64,000 nt of DNA from Callorhinus ursinus (GCF_003265705.1 NW_020312785.1:17741961-17805960); one strand, 5' to 3'; numbered from the stretch's first letter, positions 49,691 to 62,705 are shown. Made by a program: numbers and translations. The notes: a model not told the origin generated them from the letters alone.

Positions 49691-49788
49691 GAAATTTAAC
49701 TCCCTGGTTAATGCAGGAATTATCTTCTATGTATTTTAAGATAGCAAAAAAAGAATATAATTCATTTCAGAAACCTTTTGCCTTAGTC

Positions 49789-50130
49789 AGTTTGGGCTGC
49801 TATAACAGAATACCAGACTAAGGGGCTTATAAACAACACAAACCTATTTCTCATGGTTCTGGAGGCTGGAAGCCAAGGTTAAGGTGCTAGTAGATTTGGT
49901 GTCTGGTTAGAGCCCACTTCCTGGTTCACAGACAGACACCTTTTTGCTGTGTCCTCACGTGGCAGAAGGGGAAGGGAGCTTCCTAGGATCTCTTTTATAA
50001 GGACACTAACACCGTTCATGAGGCCTCACCTCACCTCACCTCACCAAAGGCTTCTCCTAATACGATCACATTGGTGGTTAGGATTTCAACATATGAACTT
50101 TGGGGGGACATAAGCATTTAGTCTATTGTA
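49789..50130 (-). mobile_element. MLT1-type (ERVL-MaLR) solo LTR, antisense
   Basis: TGCCTTAGTCAGTTTGGGCTGCTATAACAG…, GGGGCTTATAAACAACAC, GGTTCTGGAGGCTGGAAGCC, GGATTTCAACATATGAACTTTGGGGGG. Same family as 32,504-32,860. Contains a local (CCTCA)4 duplication at about 50,026-50,045. Flanks CCTTT / GCTTT differ by one base. Confidence 0.85.
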
Positions 50131-50399
50131 GCTTTCTTTCAGAATAGCTAAAATTTTTTAAAGTTTTGAAACCATTATTTTGGAAAAAAAAACTATGGTG
50201 GAACCCCTCATTTCCTACAAGATTATAGACAAATGAATCCTTACTAAACATGTAAGATTTAGAAGAATAACAGAAGAAAAGACAAATATTATTTACCAAT
50301 GTGGTACTCAGACATCTTTCCTGTGCTACAGCAATTAAAATGCAAGTATATTTCAATACTGTTAAAAACTCCAGTCTAAAAGCAATCACTTAAGGCCTA

Positions 50400-50535
50400 T
50401 CTCTTCCACTAAGTGATAAATTTCTCAAGAGGAGGGACTGCTTTGCTTTCTACTGTATAATTAATACCTGGCATAATATCTCACATATAATGAGCATTTA
50501 ATAAAAATGTGTTCAATGAATGACTGACTGAAAAA
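50400..50535 (+). mobile_element. probable LINE-2 3' end
   Basis: ATACCTGGCATAATATCTCACATATAATGAGCATTTAATAAAAATGTGTTCAATGAATGACTGACTG has the L2 terminal layout. Confidence 0.6.
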
Positions 50536-50558
50536 ATATTTAAAATGTTTAATTAGTT

Positions 50559-50739
50559 GGGGCACCTGGATGGGTCAGTTGGTTAAATATCTGCCTTCTG
50601 CTCAGGTCATGATCTCAGAGTACTGGAATCCAGCCCCTTAACAGGCTCCCTGCTCAGTGGGGAGTCTGTTTCCCCTCTACCCCTCCCCCCAGCTCTCTCT
50701 CAAATAAATAAATAAAATCTTTTAAAAAATAAATAAAAT
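50559..50739 (+). mobile_element. Can-SINE (SINEC), diverged
   Basis: GGGGCACCTGGATGGGTCAG start, CATGATCTCAGAGTACTGG core, AAATAAATAAATAAAATC tail. 17-bp duplication AAAATGTTTAATTAGTT (50,542-50,558) and AAAATGTTCAATCAGTT (50,740-50,756), two mismatches. Confidence 0.93.
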
Positions 50740-50756
50740 AAAATGTTCAATCAGTT

Positions 50757-51772
50757 TTAATTTTTATGAAAAAGCACATTTAACAGAAATCGAAAACACA
50801 AAAAGTTGTATTCTTTCCCACTTACCCTTAATACTATTATCTCCCATCAACAAATCTTTCAGAATTAAAGAAAATTATGAAAATTTAAAATGTAAAATTC
50901 TGAAATTTTGAAGTATATCTAACTCAATAGGCACACCAACAGTTAACTCAGAAATATGTCTGGATTTCAATTTCTAGCTGGAGTATTCCACACCCAGACA
51001 TCTGATATTTATACAATGAAATATAAAAATAAACCTCTAATAAAATTTTATGAGACAGACTTCTTCTCTAACTTCAGACATCAATCCCCAACTTTCCTTT
51101 TACCACCTTGAATTTAACAGTGGGAAATGTGCACATTACTAAAGACTGGATTTGGCCCACAGTGAAAAAAAGAATCAATAGCTTGGTAGTTAACTCCCGA
51201 TCTCCTCCCAGCAATGCCAACAGTGAATTTATCCACAGACTGGAAAATAGGTTTGGTTTGTTCTGCCTGCACAACAGGACAATGGATCAGCAGACAGCTA
51301 ACCCATAATGTCAGCATTACTGAAACTATAGGTGGTAAATCCCTTTAATGCAAATACTTGTATCCCAAACTTTCAAAGGGATGCTTGTCGAAGCTTAAGA
51401 GGTGACATAATTTTAGGAGAGACATTTTCTTTAGAGTTAAGGATTCCAATACAGCAGCACTAGACTTTGTCCAGAATACTGTAAGGGTTAGACTTTTAGA
51501 AAATGGATCAACAAAATTGAAATAAGCCTGCCACACTGTTCAATTTGGGTGCAGAGCAAGAAGCATCCTTAAAACAAATCATCCACTTTTGCTTTCTTGC
51601 TTCCTAAAAATGAGAAATAGTTTAAATAGGCACTTTAACCTCAAATATCTTCTTTAAGCCTGCCTCGCACCTAAGGATGAAAATTTCCTCTTCGGTGTTT
51701 ATTAACCAATTTTAATTTTTAATATGTAATTCATTCACTCACACTCTCATACAACAAATATTTATCGGGCAC
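50757..51772. other. intergenic, nothing firmly recognised
   Basis: A strip at about 51,728-51,770 (ATTCATTCACTCACACTCTC…CAAATATTTATCGGGC) looks like an antisense L2 end. The overlapping frames at 51,074-51,317 have no support. Confidence 0.4.
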
Positions 51773-52472
51773 TGTAGCAGAGATTGCTTGCTGCCTACTC
51801 CAAAATCCCCGCTTCCTCTTTTAGAAGCCCTGGTTTTTAGATGGGCACACAGATGCTGGAAGAAAGACCCGATCCCGGAGTTTCCCTTTCAGCTAGGCTC
51901 TTCCCACCCCAAGAGTGAGGGGGTAAGCAGAAATGTCACGTGGCAGCTTCTGAGAGATGTTCCTAAAAAGCAGCTGGTGCATATTCTTGCTCTGCCCTCT
52001 CACCTTCCTCCACCCTGCTGTTTGGAACGTGGTTCTGATGAAAGAGCCTAGGTCCTGCACACAAAGAGGAGACTCGGGGCGCCTGGGTGGCTCAGATGGT
52101 TAAGTGTCTGCCTTCGGCTCAGGTCATGATCCCAGGGTCCTGGGATCGAGTTCCACATCGGGCTCCCTGCTCCTTGGGAGCCTGCTTCTCCCTCTGCTTC
52201 TCTCTCTCTCTCTCTCCCTCTGCCTCTCATGAATAAATAAATAAAATCTTAAAAAAAAAAAAAAAAGGGGAGACTCACTTCCTAGGGATGACCAAGAAGA
52301 AGGCTGGAAGCTGTATGAATGCCTAAGGACTTAGCAAATCAGAGCCACCACACCCACCCTAGACTGCCCACCTCTAGATTTTAATGCAAACGAAAGAAGT
52401 CCTATCTTTTGAAGTCACTGTTGTTTGGGGTTTTTATGGTACTTGTGGTGAAAGCAAATCTTAACTGATACA
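51773..52472 (+). mobile_element. MaLR/ERVL-type solo LTR carrying a SINE
   Basis: TGTAGCAGAGATTGCTTGC… to …TTAACTGATACA (TG…CA). Its 3' part, TGAAGTCACTGTTGTTTGGGGTTTTTATGG, fits the end of such LTRs. Split by the SINE at 52,076-52,268. Flanking pentamers (GGCAC / AGACA) do not match. Confidence 0.55.
52076..52268 (+). mobile_element. Can-SINE (SINEC) inside an LTR
   Basis: GGGGCGCCTGGGTGGCTCAG start, canonical core, internal (TC)n and a long A tail. Duplication GGAGACTC at 52,068-52,075 and 52,269-52,276. Confidence 0.95.
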
Positions 52473-52866
52473 AGACATTTGTAAGATACTTTAAGTGTTG
52501 AAATAAACACAAGATGAGTAAGGCAGAATTCCTGCACACGATCAGCTTAAAATTTAGCAGTGAATACCTAAGTATAAAGAGCACCAGGGTGGATTATGAT
52601 AGTTTTTGCCTGTTTATTATGTTTTCAAACCAATTCTCCTCTTCTGATAACAGCAACCACTTTCCTTTGGAGTAACGTTTCTCCCATATCATAGGATCAA
52701 ATTTTAATACCTGTGGCCCCATTCCTGAGCCAACCTCAGTTATTTGGAGAGATGGAGAGGAAGGGAGAAGTGGAATGTAATCCAAGCCTGGCCAATTAAG
52801 GTACCAGCCATTGTGACTCATTCAGGAATGAGCACATGGATTAAACTTGGCCATTTAGAATCCCAC

Positions 52867-53250
52867 TGTATTAACAGCTATCACTGCAATATGTTGTGTA
52901 ACAAAACAAATGACAACTCAGTGCTTACAGCAACCAACACCTATCCTGGGTCTCTAGGTCAGTTGGGCCTACCTAGCTTTAGGCTGCCAATTAGGCCCAG
53001 GTCGGCTCCACATCTCTCCTGCTCCTTGGACCAGCAATCATCTGAGTGAAATTCTTGTGCCATGCGGCAGAGGCACAGGAAGCCCAGCTACACCACACAA
53101 GCACATTTAAGGTCTCACTCATGTCATGTTTGTTAACATTCCACTGGAGTGGGAAAATATATTCTGCCCAGTGTAGTGAATTGTAAGGTCCCGTGGTAGA
53201 GGGAGTGTATGAAGAAGTGGAAAAGACAATGTAATAAATTGTGCCCATAT
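52867..53250 (-). mobile_element. possible MLT1-like LTR, antisense, strongly diverged
   Basis: TGTATTAACAGCTATCACTGCAATATG and GTTGTGTAACAAAACAAATGACAACTCAGTGC resemble the antisense LTR start at 30,612. The right end is not clear. Confidence 0.4.
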
Positions 53251-53458
53251 CCTGACTTTCCAGTACCTTCAGAGTCATGGTATTAAAAGGCTCTAAGCCA
53301 GTGGCAGCATGCACCCATCTTCCAGGCTAAATGGATGAAGCACATCTCTAACAGCCAAGAAAGAGATAACATGTGAAGAAAAGTGAAGACAGAGGGTGAG
53401 AGATGAATGAGTAGATAGACTAAGTATACTGAATCCTTTACTTTAAAATGGAACAATG

Positions 53459-53651
53459 GGGCACCTGGGTGGCTCAGTTGGTTAAGCAACTGCCTTCAGC
53501 TCAGGTCATGATCCCAGGATCCTGGGATCGGCCCACAGTTCCCTGCTCGGCGGGGAGTCTGCTTCTCTCTCTGACCCTCCCCCCTCTTGTGTTCTCTCTC
53601 TCTCTCTCTCTCTCTCTCTCCCGAATAAATAAAATCTTAAAAAATAAAAAA
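53459..53651 (+). mobile_element. Can-SINE (SINEC)
   Basis: GGGGCACCTGGGTGGCTCAG start, CATGATCCCAGGATCCTGG core with GGCGGGGAGTCTGC, then a (TC)n run (53,598-53,621) and AAATAAAATCTT tail. Duplication GGAACAATG at 53,450-53,458 and 53,652-53,660. Confidence 0.95.
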
Positions 53652-53660
53652 GGAACAATG

Positions 53661-54789
53661 CCTGAAAAAAATACCAAAAAGAGTAGTGGTATGGACAAGA
53701 GTTGTGGGGATTCAGAAAAGTGAGAAGATGAAAGAATTTTTTATAGCAGACATTCATTTGAATAATAAGTAAGGATTATTTTCATTGTCCCACATATAAA
53801 AGCGACTTTTAGAAAAGTATGTAAACTCTCTGTTTGTTTATTAATTGTCATTGTTGGTTTATTAATCTCTCTTCCTTGCCTCTGTCATAGAGGCTGAAAA
53901 ATCTAAATACTCAATATTCAAATATTCAATACTCAAATACTAAATCCACTGTTGTCATACAAGTTCAGGTGATCAGATATAACCAGAAATCTGCCAGAGT
54001 TTCTCAGGAAAGTTTTCCTTTCTTGCAAAAATGAAAGAGGCAGCTTCCCCTCCAAATTCCCCTACCCCTTCCAACACTGTCTTCTTGCCTGGTAGAAAAT
54101 ATGTTAACCTAATTGTAGGGCACATTCTGCACTCTTCAGAGGAAAGCCAGAACAGTTCCAGAGAGGACAGTCTTGACAACCATCAGCCAATGAACAATTG
54201 CTAGCAGTTGGTTCCTCTGATTTTGTTCTGTGACATACGTAAAACCTACTTGATTCAGATACTGTTAATCAGGTTTTCTGTTACTTGTACTGGGAAGAAT
54301 TCCTAACTGCCATAGGCCTGAAGTCGAGGTAATACCTGTTTCAGGTCAAGAACCAATGATACACCTGGTCTTTGTACATTACCTTACAGTTTACAACACA
54401 TTTTTGCTCACTCTATTGAGTTACCAGAGTTGAAAGAATTGCAGTTAAAGATAAAACCCTTAAGTATTCAAGTAAAGAAGTCAGGTTTTATCAAAAGAGA
54501 TGGTAAACTGGGAAGCCCACTGTAACCGTCTAAATGCTAAATAGATTTATGTATTACTATTATGAGAAAGTGAGGAAGTCATGACAAGTTTTTGGGAAGA
54601 GGATTTCATCTGTGTTTATTTCAGAATGGACTGTGAAGGGTGAACTGAAAAAACCAGACTGGAAGCAAAGAGATCCTGTGAAGAAGTTCTTGTTTGGTGA
54701 ATGAAGAATCTACTGACAAAATAAGGGACTCTAGCCAGGATGGAGTAAGGAGTACCAGAATAGCTGTTAAAAGTTAGAAAACTGGGGGG
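53661..54789. other. intergenic, nothing recognised
   Basis: AT-rich sequence; no gene or classified repeat supported. Confidence 0.45.
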
Positions 54790-55422
54790 AATAGGTGAAA
54801 TCTCTATTTTCAAACACTGAAACACAGGAAAGCAAAAATGCAATCACAAATAGAAAAGAAAAAAATGAGATGAGCCCTACAATTGCCCCAGTTTTATGCC
54901 TGGAGGTAATTTTGGAACATGGTCAACATAGGGAGATGCAAAGCTGGGCTGAGGAGACAAAGACTGAGTTTGGGAGTATGAGATGCCTGGAATTTGCAAC
55001 AAGCAGTGCTAGAAAGGAAGAACTATACAGAAAGAATTTCAGAATACCCTTTAAGTCTATGCCTGAATACTAAGCTGTGCATATGTAGGGTTAGGCTCCA
55101 AGAGACTGGACAAAAATTAACTACCAGAGGAAAAAAAATTACTGGGAAACTATAGTCTGAACGACTACCAGAACTCACAGAGAAAAGGAGTCATTTGAGT
55201 TTTATCCAACGAGGGTATAGAAACTTTGTTGAAGACCTGCAACATACAATAGAAAACCTAAGCCAAATTCTTTAGGAAAGGACTAGAAAATCCTTAAAAC
55301 AAAAGGATAATCTAGACCCTCTCAAAGTTTAAAAACAAGCCTCAAAAGATCAAGCTGATCCACTACTAGATAACAGCCTCCCAAAACAAAGCCCAACACT
55401 CATTAAAATTCTAGACACTCAA

Positions 55423-55980
55423 TGTATTCGTTTTATAATGCTGCCACAACAAATTAACATAAATTTAATGGCCTAAAACTATACCCACCTATTATCTCAT
55501 TGTTCTGTAGGTAAAAATTTCAAGTAGTGTGATTCAGTTGAGTCATCTGTTTAGACCCCACAAGGCTGAAATCAAGGTGTTGGCAGGGTTTTGGAATAAA
55601 CTTCTAAACCCTTTAAGTTTTTTGGCTGAATTCAGTTCCTTGCGGTATTAGGACTGAAGTCCCCATTTTCTTGCTGGCTATCAGCTGGGGTCCAGTCTCT
55701 GCTCCTAAAGCAATGGTGGCTAAAGTCCTTCTCAGGCTTCCATTCACTTTTGTTTCTCCATCTGCTGTATCTCTCTGACTTTAGTTGGAGAAAATTCTTT
55801 GCTTTTAAGGGCTCATGAGATTAGACTGGGTTTACCCCAATAATCTGGGATAATCTCCCCATCCTAAAGTCTGTAACCTTAATTATATCTGCAAAATCCC
55901 TTTTCCTATGTTACATACTTTTTCACGGGATGCAGGGATTAGAATGTGAACATCTTTGGGTAGCTGTTCTGCCTACCTCA
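55423..55980 (-). mobile_element. MLT1-like (ERVL-MaLR) solo LTR with exact 5-bp duplication, inside an L1
   Basis: TGTATTCGTTTTATAATGCTGCC… to …AGCTGTTCTGCCTACCTCA (TG…CA). Internal antisense landmarks: TCAAGGTGTTGGCAGGGTTTTG, CTAAAGTCTGTAACCTTAATTATATC. Pentamer CTCAA directly on both sides (55,418-55,422 and 55,981-55,985), after which the interrupted L1 resumes. No internal retroviral sequence. Confidence 0.83.
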
Positions 55981-56085
55981 CTCAACAATGTCCCATTTAC
56001 AATATTCAGCATCCAATCAAGGCATACAGATAAGGCGCAGGAAAATATAACTTACATCCAGGAGGGGGAAAATTTTGTTAATATA

Positions 56086-56197
56086 TATTTTTTTCATTTT
56101 ATTTTATTTTTTAGTAATCTCTACACTCAACACGGGGCTCAAACTCACTACCCCGAAATCAAGAGTCACATGCTCTTCTGAGCCAGCCAGGTGCCCC
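56086..56197 (-). mobile_element. older short Can-SINE inside an L1
   Basis: Reverse of the CTACTTTAAG-type SINEC: TTTTTTAGTAATCTCTACACTC…GAGCCAGCCAGGTGCCCC. Imperfect 17-bp flanks AAAATTTTGTTAATATA (56,069-56,085) and AAAAATCTATTAATATA (56,198-56,214). Confidence 0.85.
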
Positions 56198-58605
56198 AAA
56201 AATCTATTAATATAAACAGTCAGCAATGACAGAGAGAATAGAACTAGCAGATAAGGATTTTAAAATAATTATTAAAAACATATCCAATGTTTTTTTTTTA
56301 AAAAAAAACATAAAGACTGAGGAAATAAATGTAACCTAAACAGAGAGAACTAAACAGAATTTTTTGTTGGAAATACATTATCTGAAATTAAATTTTCACT
56401 GGATAAACATAAGAATAAAGTTAAACACTGTAGAAGAAACAGTCAGTAAACTTGAAGACTTGTCAAAAGAAACTGTAAAAACTGAAGTACAGGAGAAAAT
56501 GTTGAATAATAAAATGATCAGGACCTTAGTCATCTCTGGGATAATATCAATTAATCCAACATATATGTAATTGCAATCCTGGAATACAGGAGAAGATTAA
56601 AAAATTTTTTTCTACATTTAATGAAAAATATCAACCCCATATTCAAGAAGCTCAACAAGCCCCATGCAGGATAAACACAAGAAAATCAACCAAGACACAT
56701 CATAATCAAATTGACTAAGACAATTAAGAGAAAATTTTAAAGCAGATGGGGCATTGTGGTGGGGGACACATTACACATGCAAGGAAAAATTAAGAAGTAC
56801 TGCTGACTTCTCATAAGAAATAATACAATCCTAGGGAACATGGAACAACATCTTTAAAAGGGTGAAAGACAAAAATGTATCTTCCTAGAATTCTATATAT
56901 TCAGAATGATTCCTTCAAAACTGAAGGCGAAATAAAGATATTGTCAGACAAATGATGGCTGAAAAAAATTGTTACCAACAGAGCAACACTACAAAAAATA
57001 ATGAAGGAAGTTCTCCAGGTAAAAGAAAATGATACGAGCTGCAATATGGATATAACCAAAGGAAGGAAGAACACTGAAATTGGTAAATATGTGGGTAAAT
57101 ATAAAAGTTTTTGATTCTCTTATTCAATTTATTTAAAATATGGCTTATTAAGAAAATAAACAATGTATTTGGAGTGTATAACACATGTGAAGTAAAATAT
57201 ATGACAATAAATGATCAGAGTAGAGAAATATATTATTGTAAGCTTCTTACATTATACATAAAATGGTATAATTTTATTTCAGGTAGATTGTGATAAGTTA
57301 AAGATGAAACTACTAAACCATAGCTATTTTTCAGCCCCCAAATACATAAATATATCCATCCATACATACATAAAATGTAGCCAGTAGAAGAGATAAAATG
57401 AGGAGACAAAATACTAAACAAAAAAACAAAACAAAACAAAAAACCTAACTAATCCAAAGAAGCCCTGCAAAAAGGTAAAAGGAACAAAGAACATATAGGA
57501 CAAGTAGAAAACAAATAGCAAGATGGTAGACTTAACCCAATATATCAATAATTACATTAAACATAAAAGGATTGAACACACCAATTAAAAGACAGAGATT
57601 GTCAGACTGAATTAAAAAAGCATGACACAACTATGTTTGTCTACAAAAAAAAAATGCAGTAATTTAAGACAGGGGAGGTGAAAATAAAAAGAGAAGAAAA
57701 GATACACATGGAAACACTCATCATGAGAAAGCAGGAGTGGCTATACCAATATCAGAGAAAGTAGATTTCAGAAGAACTATTACCACAGATAAAAGGAAAA
57801 ATTATATAGTGACAAAAGGGTAAATTCATCAAGAAGACAGAACAGTACTAACTGCATAAAATGACATAAGTGCTTGGGAAAGCACTTTGGCAATTTCTTT
57901 TAAAATTAAATATGCACTTACAATACGATTCAGTAATTCCACTCCTAGGTATTTAGCTGCAAGAAAGAAAACATGAATACAAAAAAAGACTTTTAAATGA
58001 ATATTCATAACAGCTTTATAATAATAATTCCAAAACTAGAAACAACTCACAGAGCTAACAAATTGTGCAATACTACTATAAAACATCATCATGAACCTCA
58101 AAGCAGCCAATCACAAAAGAATATATATCATTTAATTCCATGTATATGAAGTTGTAGAAGAGGCAAAACTTGCCTGTAGTGATATAAATTAGATCAGAGG
58201 TGGCGGGTGCTTAACTGGAGAGAGACACAAGGGAATTTGGGAGTTGTGGAAATGTTCAATAAATTGATTAGGGTGGTGGTTACACAATGTATGCATTTGT
58301 CAAAATTCACTGACTGTACCTTTAAAATTGAAAATTTTATTTCTGTAAATTAGGCCTGGATTTGTGGACTTAAAAACAACAATGCGACACGGAGTTTTAA
58401 GGAGAGTTAACAGGGCAAAACGTCACAGAAAATGAGATAACTCTGAGAATTGAAAATAACTTGTTTCACTACAAGGAAAGTGTTAGTGATTTTATATAGC
58501 ACTTTCACTGAAACCGTGTGGAATCCATGATGTAAGATATTTCAGTTATATGTACCTTGACTGAGAAATTCAAATAGAAAAAGGGCAGATTATTCTATTT
58601 CAATT

Positions 58606-58759
58606 AATGCTTCTCAAACTGTAGTGTGCATAGGAATCACTTAAAGGTCTTGCTAAATGCAGATTGTGATTCAGGAAGTCTTGGGTAAGAGCTGAGATTC
58701 TACAAAACACCAGGTGATGATGATGTTGCTGGTTCATCTACTGCATTTTGAGTAGCAAG
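58606..58759 (+). mobile_element. hAT-Charlie non-autonomous element (MER5A/MER3-like)
   Basis: TGCTTCTCAAACTGTAGTGTGCATAGGAATCAC at the left and TGCATTTTGAGTAGCAAG at the right are the inverted ends. The middle (AAATGCAGATTGTGATTCAG, GAGATTCTACAAAACACCAGG) is typical. No clean 8-bp duplication. Confidence 0.72.
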
Positions 58760-58904
58760 AACACATCACTTTTGTGAGGCATTGCTGGTTTGTATCAAGA
58801 GCCAATTTGGCCTAGAAGTTTCTCAAACCTATGGAATCCATTCCATGCAAATTGACAACCCAGCCCGCTTCCTATTTGTGAACGTAACCAGTACAGGTGC
58901 TCAT

Positions 58905-59098
58905 GATGCGGTGGAAAATCAGTGATTTTCCATCAGCAGCCTCAGGTTCAAATCCCAGTTCTGTTCCTCAGGCAACCATAATCTGAGTTAGTCATTCCTA
59001 GGCTGCAAAATGAGAGAATAGTTCCTGTTTCTCCTCTCTAGGCGGTTGTGAAGATTACAATAGAAAATGTAAGTGGAAAGTATTGCATGAACTATAAC
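58905..59098 (+). mobile_element. MIR SINE
   Basis: CAGGTTCAAATCCCAGTTCTG (B-box/core), CTCAGGCAACCATAATCTGAG…GCAAAATGAGAGAATAG and GGTTGTGAAGATTACAATAG follow the MIR order. Confidence 0.8.
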
Positions 59099-59117
59099 CT
59101 AAAAAAAAAAAAAAAAA

Positions 59118-59308
59118 GGTTCCTGGGTGGCTCAGTTGGTTAAGCGACTGCCTTCGGCTCAGGTCATGATCCTGGAGTCTCTGGATCGAGTCCCGCATCA
59201 GGCTCCCTGCTCAATGGGGAGTCTGCTTCTCCCTCTGACCCTCTTCCCTCTCGTGCTATCTCTCATTCTCTCTCTCAAATAAATAAATAAAATCTTTAAA
59301 AAAAAAAG
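59118..59308 (+). mobile_element. Can-SINE (SINEC) just upstream of the CpG island
   Basis: TTCCTGGGTGGCTCAGTTGG start, CATGATCCTGGAGTCTCTGG core, AAATAAATAAATAAAATC tail. Sits between two A runs (59,101-59,117 and after 59,298), about 330 bp before the CpG island. Confidence 0.93.
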
Positions 59309-59639
59309 CTTAAAACGTCAAGCACAGTAGGCAAAAGAATTTAAGTGCCAGAGTTTGAGAACAGGGCGGGACCTAAAAGTAAGGTGGGGAGGGGGCTCCG
59401 GGATTATCCCCGTGGGCGAGCACGGAATGGACCATATCATAGGGAAGGGGAGCCCCATCTAAAAAGCAAGGTTCTGGATTTTAAAATTATCCCTAAATTA
59501 CGAAACCCTAAAATATGAACTTTTCCCTTATTAAATATTTCAACTGGAACCTAACTCGACGTTCAGTGATACTACTGCTTCAGGCTACTGATTTCAAACA
59601 AAATCCCACCCACGCATCTCTGTCCCCTTCTCCCATCCA
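59309..59639. promoter_or_regulatory. proximal upstream region of the C21orf91 promoter
   Basis: Unique sequence with rising GC content, containing GGGCGGGACC (59,364-59,373) and GGGGAGGGGGC G-rich boxes. It probably belongs to the promoter. The plus-strand 90-codon frame at 59,515-59,787 is not a credible gene. Confidence 0.4.
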
Positions 59640-59959
59640 TTCGTCACTTTTCTGCCCCCGCCCCCCGCGGCCCCAGCCCGGGGGCAGTAGTTTCCACTAC
59701 GCTGAAGGGGTAGGTGGTAACGGACTCCTCGATCTGCTTGCTTCGAGGAGGGGGGCATATGAGTCGCCACGTTCCAGAGAACCGTAAGAGATCCGGCCAA
59801 GAGACGCGGAATCACGAGGAACTCCTAGCCAAGGATGCGGCGTCGGTGCAGGCGGCGAGAGGGGAAGCCCGCAGCCGCTGTGCCGGCGCGCAGCTTTGCC
59901 TTCGACCGCGCCTCCCCGCGCATCCCCCCACCAGCCTTCGCGGGATGGCACCGGCGGGA

Positions 59960-60078
59960 GGGGGCGGGGCCGGGCGCGCGGCTGCCGCCTCTGCAGCCAC
60001 CGCCTCCGCCGCGGCCGGAAACAATAGTGGAGGAGCCCGATCCGCGCGGAACTGCTCCTGCGGCGCGCGGAGCCGACG
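59960..60078 (+). other. C21orf91: probable non-coding exon 1 (5'UTR) of C21orf91; start approximate
   Basis: Inside the CpG island the sequence GCCGACG|GTAAAG supplies a good splice donor with the intron beginning at 60,079. The next strong acceptor on this strand is the one at 60,992-60,993 that opens the exon with the EURL start codon. The transcription start is not visible. I place it just downstream of the GC box at 59,961-59,970, close to the ETS-type CCGGAA at 60,015, but the true start could be tens of bases away. Other donors further into the island are possible. Inference only; 5' RACE or CAGE data would settle it. Confidence 0.45.
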
Positions 60079-61141
<1,063 letters not shown>

Positions 61142-62189
61142 TAGATTCATTTTATGGCATGAACTTTACTTTTGCTGAACTAGTTATAAGGTAAAATAAA
61201 ATTTCTTGAATGACTGGAAGTTGTGCCAAGTATGATGTGTGAAGATCTGTTAAAGATAAGGATTTATGGAAACTGAAGCTGAAGTTCTCACAGCTGTGAA
61301 CTTAAATCTTTGCCTTTTTTTTTTTAACTCCCACAGTACTAACCCCATTTTTGCTAATATAAAAAAGTATGAGTATTGATTAGTAAATATGTTTTCTGGT
61401 TTGAGGCCTTATTAAGTTGTCAAGTTTAATAGATCTGTGTGTATGCTTTTGTTCTTTAGTTGATGGGCAAATGTAATTTAATTACTTTGGCCTTCCATGT
61501 CGGTACCTGACCGAGGTGAGCTATAACTTTTCCCTAGTGCTGTCTTATCTGGAAAAACTTTTTTTAAATTTTTAGATAACCTCTTTTCAGTAATCACACA
61601 CACTTTCAATAGTTTTTAAAAATTAAAAAGGTTTTTTACATTTCTTAATAGTGTCTCTGAAAGCATATGAAAAAGAGTTCTCCAAATATTAAAAAAAAAT
61701 GTTATCATGTATACTGTTTGGATTGGTATACAGTTAATGTGTGTATGGACGTTAATAGTTTGCCCTCAAGAAACATGAGGGATGTGTTTTTTTCTTTAAT
61801 CTTGATCTTATGGACCCTGGGACTTTTAAAAAATATTTATGACTCAAACTAAAAAGAATCTTAATATTAAAGTATAATTATATGGTATTCATTTTCCATT
61901 TAAGATCATATTGGTTATGATAGTTTTGCCATTTTACTCTGGAAGAATTATAGTTGCTGAACATGATAATCGATGGAAGATCTTGAATTTCTTGGGGGTA
62001 AATAGAATACCTATAACTTTGTCTTTAATAAGTGTAGTCATTATAACTAATTTAAAAGGGCTCACTTAAAAATATGGTTCTTGTATAGCATTTGAATTAC
62101 CATGTCCTTAATAATACTACAGTGAAAGATCTAAATTTATGTTCTTTGAAAATAAGAGTTGGCCCTATATGTATTCTTTTACATTGTAG

Positions 62190-62386
62190 TGTTTTTTTTT
62201 TTTTAAAGATTTTATCTATTTATTTGACAGACACACGAGAGAGGGAACACAAGCAGGGGGAGTGGGAGAGGGAGAAGCAGGCTTCCCGCGGAGCAGGGAG
62301 CCCGATGCGGGGCTCGAGCCCAGGACCCTGGGATCATGACCTGAGCCGAAGGCAGACGCTTAACGACTGAGGCACCCATGCGCCCC
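62190..62386 (-). mobile_element. Can-SINE (SINEC) in C21orf91 intron 2
   Basis: T-rich start, AAAGATTTTATCTATTTATTTGACAG…GAGGCACCCATGCGCCCC, with CpGs well kept. Exact 10-bp duplication TACATTGTAG at 62,180-62,189 and 62,387-62,396. Antisense to the gene. Confidence 0.95.
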
Positions 62387-62529
62387 TACATTGTAGATTT
62401 TAATTTTGGATGGGCAAAGGCATTAGAAATGATCCAGCTCAAACCTGTAGTTTACATTGAAGGAAACTGAGGGCCAAATAGGACCGTTCAAGGTTGCTCT
62501 AGTGGTGATGGCGTCCTGCTGTTAGGGCC

Positions 62530-62705
62530 AGACTCTGTACTAAGCACCTTACATGAGTTACCCTATTTAACTCAGAATAGCTCTGGCATGGCTTCTGTTA
62601 TCCATTTTAAAGGTAGGGGAACCTAACCTTTGAGACCTAAGAAGTGCACTTCGAAGTCACACAGCAGTAATTGACATGCTGGGGTTTGAAGCCTAGTGAT
62701 TGTTT
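62530..62705 (+). mobile_element. MIR SINE in intron 2
   Basis: TGTACTAAGCACCTTACATGAGTTACCCTATTTAACTC, TCACACAGCAGTAATTGACATGC and GGGGTTTGAAGCC match the MIR 3' half, including the core. Confidence 0.78.

Larger units (their letters stand above)
54790..58345 (+). mobile_element. old LINE-1, sense, with 5'UTR/ORF1/EN-start and 3' end but most of ORF2 deleted
   Basis: Unlike the other L1 copies this one retains 5' sequence: GAAAGGACTAGAAAATCC…, AATGACAGAGAGAATAGAACTAGCAG, and an ORF1-like coiled-coil remnant at 56,364-56,570 (VEETVSKLEDLSKETVKTE). It continues with TCAAGAAGCTCAACAAGCCCC, GACACATCATAATCAAATTG, TAGAATTCTATATATTCAG, then the start of ORF2 (GCAAGATGGTAGACTTAACCC, GCAGGAGTGGCTATACCAATATCAG). 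It then jumps at about 57,870 to the 3' end (ACTCCTAGGTATTTAGC, GTGGTGGTTACACAATGTATGC). Broken by an LTR (55,423-55,980) and a SINE (56,086-56,197). No active protein. Confidence 0.8.

Noticed and set aside
52991..53314. 107-codon minus-strand frame
   Set aside because: Lies in probable LTR-derived sequence, has no familiar content and reads into ordinary intergenic DNA.
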